A stretch of DNA of 64,000 nucleotides. It comes from Rhizobium sp. RCAM05350. Its GTDB lineage: Bacteria; Pseudomonadota; Alphaproteobacteria; Rhizobiales; Rhizobiaceae. Within the stretch, counting starts at the first letter, position 1. Each line of letters begins with the position of its first letter. The position numbers and the translations under genes were made by a program. Location: contig CP087974.1 of assembly GCA_024426085.1 (NCBI GenBank), positions 4,196,001-4,260,000 of the forward strand. The letters run 5' to 3'. The notes beneath the pieces were generated by a model. The model was not told where the DNA came from. It did no database searches and saw only the letters and a program-made list of their open reading frames with translations. This document shows, in pieces, positions 60,488 to 64,000 of this stretch.

Positions 60488-61456
60488 CTATTCGGCCGCA
60501 ATTGTGACAGGCATATGGCCCGCCAGGTATTTTTCCGCTTCAAGAGCCGCCATGCAGCCCATTCCAGCGGCGGTAACCGCCTGACGATAGATATCGTCGG
60601 TCACATCGCCTGCCGCGTAGACGCCTGGCACATCAGTGGCAGTCGGATCCGGGGCTGTCCAGAGATAGCCGTTCGGCTTCAGGCGCAGCTTGTCCTTGAA
60701 GAGTTCGACCGCCGGCGCATGGCCGATGGCCACGAACACGCCGTCGATCGGCATCTCGCTGACGGCGCCCGTCTTGGTGTTGCGCAGCTTGACGCCGCTG
60801 ACGGAGGCTGGCATCGGGGGCTTCGCTGCAGCACCGGTATACTCGGTCACTTCATGATCCCAGATGATCTTGACGTTCGGCTTGGCAAACAGTCGTTCCT
60901 GCAAGATCTTTTCCGCACGGAAATGATCGCGGCGATGCACGACCGTCACCGTCTTGGCGAGGTTCGACAGGTACAGCGCTTCCTCGACGGCCGAGTTGCC
61001 GCCGCCGACAACGATCACGTCCTTGTTGCGATAGAAGAAGCCGTCGCAGGTGGCGCAGGCAGAAACGCCAAAGCCCTGGAAGGCCGGCTCGCTCTCGATG
61101 CCCAGCCACTTCGCCTTGGCGCCGGTGGCGATGATCAAAACGTCGGCGGTCCAGTCGGTGCCGCTATCGGTCTTCAGCCTGAACGGGCGCACCGACATAT
61201 CGACATCGGTGACGAGGTCGTTGACGATCTCGGCGCCGACATGCTGCGCCTGCTTGAGCATCTGCTCCATCATCCACGGTCCCTGGACCGGATCGGCATA
61301 GCCTGGATAGTTCTCGACGTCGGTGGTGATCATCAACTGGCCGCCCTGTTCCATGCCGGCGATCAAAACCGGATTGAGCAGCGCTGAATAGATGGCGGCG
61401 GTATAGCCGGCCGGGCCTGAGCCGATGATGAGAACTTTGGTGTGTCGGGCAGTCAT
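60488..61456 (-). CDS. trxB: Thioredoxin reductase
   Basis: An intact 322-residue flavoprotein. FAD motif VLIIGSGPAGYTAAIYSALL, redox disulfide in ACATCDGFFYR, NADPH motif VIVVGGGNSAVEEALYLSNL and the C-terminal GVYAAGDVTDDIYRQAVTAA are all present. It reduces thioredoxin with NADPH. It is 115 bp upstream of lsrB on the same strand; an RBS-like AGGACCC precedes the ATG. Confidence 0.95.
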   Translation of the reverse strand: MTARHTKVLIIGSGPAGYTAAIYSALLNPVLIAGMEQGGQLMITTDVENYPGYADPVQGPWMMEQMLKQAQHVGAEIVNDLVTDVDMSVRPFRLKTDSGTDWTADVLIIATGAKAKWLGIESEPAFQGFGVSACATCDGFFYRNKDVIVVGGGNSAVEEALYLSNLAKTVTVVHRRDHFRAEKILQERLFAKPNVKIIWDHEVTEYTGAAAKPPMPASVSGVKLRNTKTGAVSEMPIDGVFVAIGHAPAVELFKDKLRLKPNGYLWTAPDPTATDVPGVYAAGDVTDDIYRQAVTAAGMGCMAALEAEKYLAGHMPVTIAAE

Positions 61457-61595
61457 GGTCCGGGTCCTTCGATCGCCGGGACAGTATAACGCCGTCCGGC
61501 TTCGTACTAGGTTGAGAAAATCCTCTCTAGTCTAGGGATTCCAGCAGCCCTGTTTCAAGGGCAGTGGTGCTGATACACACAGATGTGTTGCTCCA

Positions 61596-62777
61596 TTGCC
61601 CCGGTTTCATGAGGTTTTTGTGCATGACACACAAACTCGCTCTCGTTTTTCCATCCTAATACGTGTTACCGACGAGCCTTGTGACAAATGGCCGATCGGG
61701 ATCGAACTGGCAGTGAAAAAACGGCAATCCTCATATCCGTTCGGAAACCCGGGCGATTTCGATTATAGCTGTACGCTGTTTCACCGGCTCCGGATCTGGC
61801 TCGATAGCCGCCGCGTCTCCGCCCGGCTGAGGAGCAGAGCCGAAACGGTGCCGCTCTCGCCTTTGTCGCCGGCTACCTTCCGGCCGCTGGCGAGCTGTGA
61901 TGTGCCTTTGCTTTTCCTGGCACATAACGATCTCAAATTCATGCGCTCGCTGCTTGCCCATTATCGTGCGCTCGGTGTTACACGGTTCATTTGCGTCGAT
62001 GACCAATCCGACGACGGTACGCGTGAATTGCTATGCGCTCAGCCCGATGTCGATGTCTGGACCTCTACGGTGCGTTATGGCGAGGCCCGGCGCGGAAAAC
62101 TCTGGCGCGAAGCGCTGTTCGCCCGCTATGGCAAGAACCGCTGGTATCTCAACATCGACGCGGACGAATACCTTATCTATGACCGGTGTTTCGAAAAGCC
62201 GCTGCCTGATCTGATTGCACAACTCGAAAGCCTCGGGCTTCGTCGGTTTGCTGCGCCTATGATCGACATGTATCCAGGCGGCAGTGTCAGCGCCTTTACC
62301 TTCGACGGCTCGACGGACGCAATGCCCTGGGATGTTGCCGACTGCATCGATGGCAACGGATATATCCTGGAAAAGACCCGGCGCTTCCTCAGCCTCGCCG
62401 GTGGCCCGCGCCGGCGCAAGTTCTCAGCGGAAGCGGAAATGATGAAATATCCGCTGATGTACTGGGACGACGACTGCAGCTTCGGCATCAGCATCCATCA
62501 ACCGCTGCCGTTCAATCGCAATTTCTCGGCCATCTCAGGCGTGCTGCTGCATTTCAAGTTCTTTGCCGATTATCATGAAAAGACGCGGGCTGCGGTGGAA
62601 GACAAGCAGTATTTCGGCGGTGCCCGCGAATATCAGCGCATCCTCGATACGGTTGAGGCGAGCGGCGATCTTGATTTCGTCTATGATGGAACCTTGAAAT
62701 ATGCCTCCCCGGAGCAGCTGGTCGGGCGTGGCTTCATGCGGTCGATCTGGTCTGCCGGGCAGGGTGGGGGGACCTAG
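61596..62777 (+). CDS. Glycosyltransferase family 2-like protein
   Basis: The frame of up to 393 residues contains the GT2/GT92-like core LLFLAHNDLKFMRSLLAHYR, FICVDDQSDDGTRELL (DDQSDDG motif) and NRWYLNIDADEYLIYDRCFE (DxD, metal binding), with HFKFFADYHEKTRAAVEDKQ near the end. There is no ATG in the first 100 codons: TTG at 61596 and GTG at 61713 are candidate starts, so the N terminus is uncertain. It is followed by an acyltransferase gene 6 bp away, suggesting synthesis of a surface polysaccharide or lipopolysaccharide. Confidence 0.8.
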   Translation: MPRFHEVFVHDTQTRSRFSILIRVTDEPCDKWPIGIELAVKKRQSSYPFGNPGDFDYSCTLFHRLRIWLDSRRVSARLRSRAETVPLSPLSPATFRPLASCDVPLLFLAHNDLKFMRSLLAHYRALGVTRFICVDDQSDDGTRELLCAQPDVDVWTSTVRYGEARRGKLWREALFARYGKNRWYLNIDADEYLIYDRCFEKPLPDLIAQLESLGLRRFAAPMIDMYPGGSVSAFTFDGSTDAMPWDVADCIDGNGYILEKTRRFLSLAGGPRRRKFSAEAEMMKYPLMYWDDDCSFGISIHQPLPFNRNFSAISGVLLHFKFFADYHEKTRAAVEDKQYFGGAREYQRILDTVEASGDLDFVYDGTLKYASPEQLVGRGFMRSIWSAGQGGGT

Positions 62778-62783
62778 CAGCGT

Positions 62784-63317
62784 ATGCGCATAGGATCGCT
62801 GACCCATTATTATTGCCTGCTGCGCGGATTCCTGTTGCCGGGCTATTTGCGTGTCGGACGCAGAGCCCAGATCCGCTCAGGCGCGACCATCGATGCCTAT
62901 CGCGGGCGCGTCGTCATCGGCGATCGGTTCAAGATTCACAAGGGCGGGTTTATCGACGCGCAGAAGGGAAGCATCGAGATCGGCTCGAACGTGTCGATCA
63001 ATCCCTATAGCATCCTCTATGGCCTCGGCGGCATCAAGATCGGCAACGACGTCCGGATTGCCGCCCATGTGGTGATCGTCTCCTTCGATCACCGTTATGA
63101 CGATGTCTCCAAATCCATTACCATGCAGGGTGTCGTCGCCAAGCCGATCACCATCGAGGATGATGTCTGGATCGGCGCCGGCGCGAAGATATTGGGTGGC
63201 TCCCATATATCTAAGGGGTGCGTCATCGGTGCGAATGCCGTCGTCAAAGGCAAGACGGAGCCCTACGGAATTTATGTCGGCAGCCCGGCGAAGCTTTGGA
63301 AGTATCATGGGCAGTAA
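62784..63317 (+). CDS. Hexapeptide-repeat acyltransferase
   Basis: An intact 177-residue protein with left-handed beta-helix repeats (RSGATIDAYRGRVVIGDRFK, IEIGSNVSINPYSILYGLGG, IKIGNDVRIAAHVVIVSFDH). The catalytic histidine region SFDHRYDD and the end WIGAGAKILGGSHISKGCVI are typical of sugar O-acetyltransferases (WbbJ/NodL group). It is coupled to the glycosyltransferase gene and probably acetylates a glycan precursor in the cytoplasm. Confidence 0.9.
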   Translation: MRIGSLTHYYCLLRGFLLPGYLRVGRRAQIRSGATIDAYRGRVVIGDRFKIHKGGFIDAQKGSIEIGSNVSINPYSILYGLGGIKIGNDVRIAAHVVIVSFDHRYDDVSKSITMQGVVAKPITIEDDVWIGAGAKILGGSHISKGCVIGANAVVKGKTEPYGIYVGSPAKLWKYHGQ

Positions 63318-63368
63318 CAATAAAAGGTCTGCTCAAGGCAGACGAAAAGAAAAACGGGAAGCTCAACC

Positions 63369-63839
63369 ATGGTGATACGCGTCGAACTTGATGCTATCGA
63401 TATGAAAATTCTACGCGAACTCCAGAATGACGGACGGATGACCAATGTCGAACTCGCCGAGCGCGTCGGCATTTCGGCGCCGCCGTGCCTGCGGCGTGTG
63501 CGAAAGCTGGAAGAGGCCGGCATTATCCGCGGCTACCGCGCTCTTCTGAACGCGCCGGCACTGGGTTACGATCTGGTCGCTTTTTGCATGGTTGGATTGA
63601 AGCATCAGTCCGATGCCAACCTGAAGGCTTTTGCCAAGCAAACGGCCAAGTGGCCGCTGGTGCATGAGGCCTGGATGGTCTCAGGCGAGTCCGATTTTCT
63701 GTTGCAATGCGTCGCCGAAAACCTTGCAGGCTTTCAGGATTTCGTTATTGAGGAACTTACGGCCACGGAGAATGTGGACACGGTACGCACCATGCTGACC
63801 ATTCGCCAAGTCAAGGATGTCAGCCTTATCGAGATCTAG
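63369..63839 (+). CDS. lrp: Lrp/AsnC family transcriptional regulator
   Basis: An intact 156-residue protein: winged-helix LDAIDMKILRELQNDGRMTN, then VELAERVGISAPPCLRRVRK, and a RAM ligand-binding domain with VSGESDFLLQCVAENLAGFQ. In Ensifer meliloti an lrp gene lies next to trxB and lipopolysaccharide core genes, consistent with the context here. It responds to amino acids, probably leucine-like. Confidence 0.9.
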   Translation: MVIRVELDAIDMKILRELQNDGRMTNVELAERVGISAPPCLRRVRKLEEAGIIRGYRALLNAPALGYDLVAFCMVGLKHQSDANLKAFAKQTAKWPLVHEAWMVSGESDFLLQCVAENLAGFQDFVIEELTATENVDTVRTMLTIRQVKDVSLIEI

Positions 63840-63896
63840 ATCTCCCGGTTGGTCTGTTGCCCGAGATTTCCGCTTACCACGATAGGATCAGGTGTT

Positions 63897-64000
63897 TTGA
63901 AAAGATTGCTGCGTTCGCTGCGCAAAAGCTTCCGGTACATGTTCAAGGTCCGTACCGTGCGGCTGGGCGGGGTGACGATTGATACGACCGCCGGTCATAT
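63897..64000 (+). CDS. Start of an unidentified gene, cut by the window end
   Basis: A TTG codon preceded by AGGATCAGG opens a frame LKRLLRSLRKSFRYMFKVRT, then VRLGGVTIDTTAGH to the end of the window. The basic amphipathic start followed by RLGGVTIDT resembles FkbM-type methyltransferases of rhizobial polysaccharide loci, but only 34 codons are visible. An internal ATG lies at 63940. Confidence 0.5.
   Translation, partial: MKRLLRSLRKSFRYMFKVRTVRLGGVTIDTTAGH

Overview
The window reads as a chromosomal segment of a member of the Rhizobiaceae (Alphaproteobacteria, Rhizobium/Agrobacterium/Ensifer group). The base composition is GC-rich. The clearest marker is the conserved block ArsR - tandem AbcR-type small RNAs - LsrB/VtlR LysR regulator - trxB, with lrp further on. 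BA14K, ClpS2-type ClpS, PgeF, UbiK, MidA and EcfG-like promoter features fit the same group. The genus is not resolved from sequence alone.

Layout. 1-2.7 kb: MoxR ATPase, DUF58 protein and BatA/DUF4159 membrane protein (minus strand). 2.9-5.4 kb: DUF1285 protein, NUDIX CoA pyrophosphatase and CCA-adding enzyme in an overlapping plus-strand operon. 5.4-13.5 kb: small proteins, apt, a membrane protein, two MaoC hydratases, an unrecognised exported protein, ychF, clpS, a GNAT and pth. 13.6-23.2 kb: a signalling block with two orphan periplasmic solute-binding proteins behind a membrane GGDEF-EAL protein, rplY, and two tandem MHYT-GGDEF-EAL proteins. 23.2-27.8 kb: benzoate-type transporter, GAF/Fis regulator, aldehyde dehydrogenase, a mosaic palindromic repeat and DUF779. 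27.8-34.4 kb: prs, a lipoprotein, M24 peptidase, pgeF, midA, lgt, ubiK. 34.9-40.9 kb: ybjN-like gene, proC, tRNA-binding protein, tyrosine phosphatase, a two-component pair, MarR, ilvE. 41-46.3 kb: small membrane proteins, an MBL hydrolase, BA14K, cspA, a DMT transporter, a PQQ-type sugar dehydrogenase. 46.4-49.5 kb: class GN sortase with its VIT/VWA substrate. 49.9-58.8 kb: aminotransferase, MFS transporter, LysR/NmrA-like oxidoreductase pair, SLT/SPOR lytic transglycosylase, GNAT, antibiotic kinase-like protein, OYE reductase with ArsR. 58.9-64 kb: AbcR RNAs, lsrB, trxB, a glycosyltransferase, a hexapeptide acyltransferase, lrp and the start of another gene.

Major caveat: about half of the genes are interrupted by 1-2 nt frame changes, roughly one per kilobase. 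They include prs, apt, cca, proC and ilvE, which cannot all be dead in one cell. Many interruptions share two local signatures: an extra T between C and GA, and loss of one GC from GC-dinucleotide runs. I therefore treat most of them as consensus-sequence errors, annotate the full reconstructed extent of each gene and give the approximate position of each break. Two c-di-GMP genes carry far more breaks than the rest and are labelled pseudogene as sequenced.

The most system-like content is (i) the membrane GGDEF-EAL enzyme followed 22 bp later by two paralogous solute-binding proteins without a transporter, placed between rplY and pth, (ii) the dedicated sortase/VIT-VWA pair, and (iii) the tandem AbcR RNAs, where a compensatory base pair change supports a conserved stem-loop presenting a C-rich seed.
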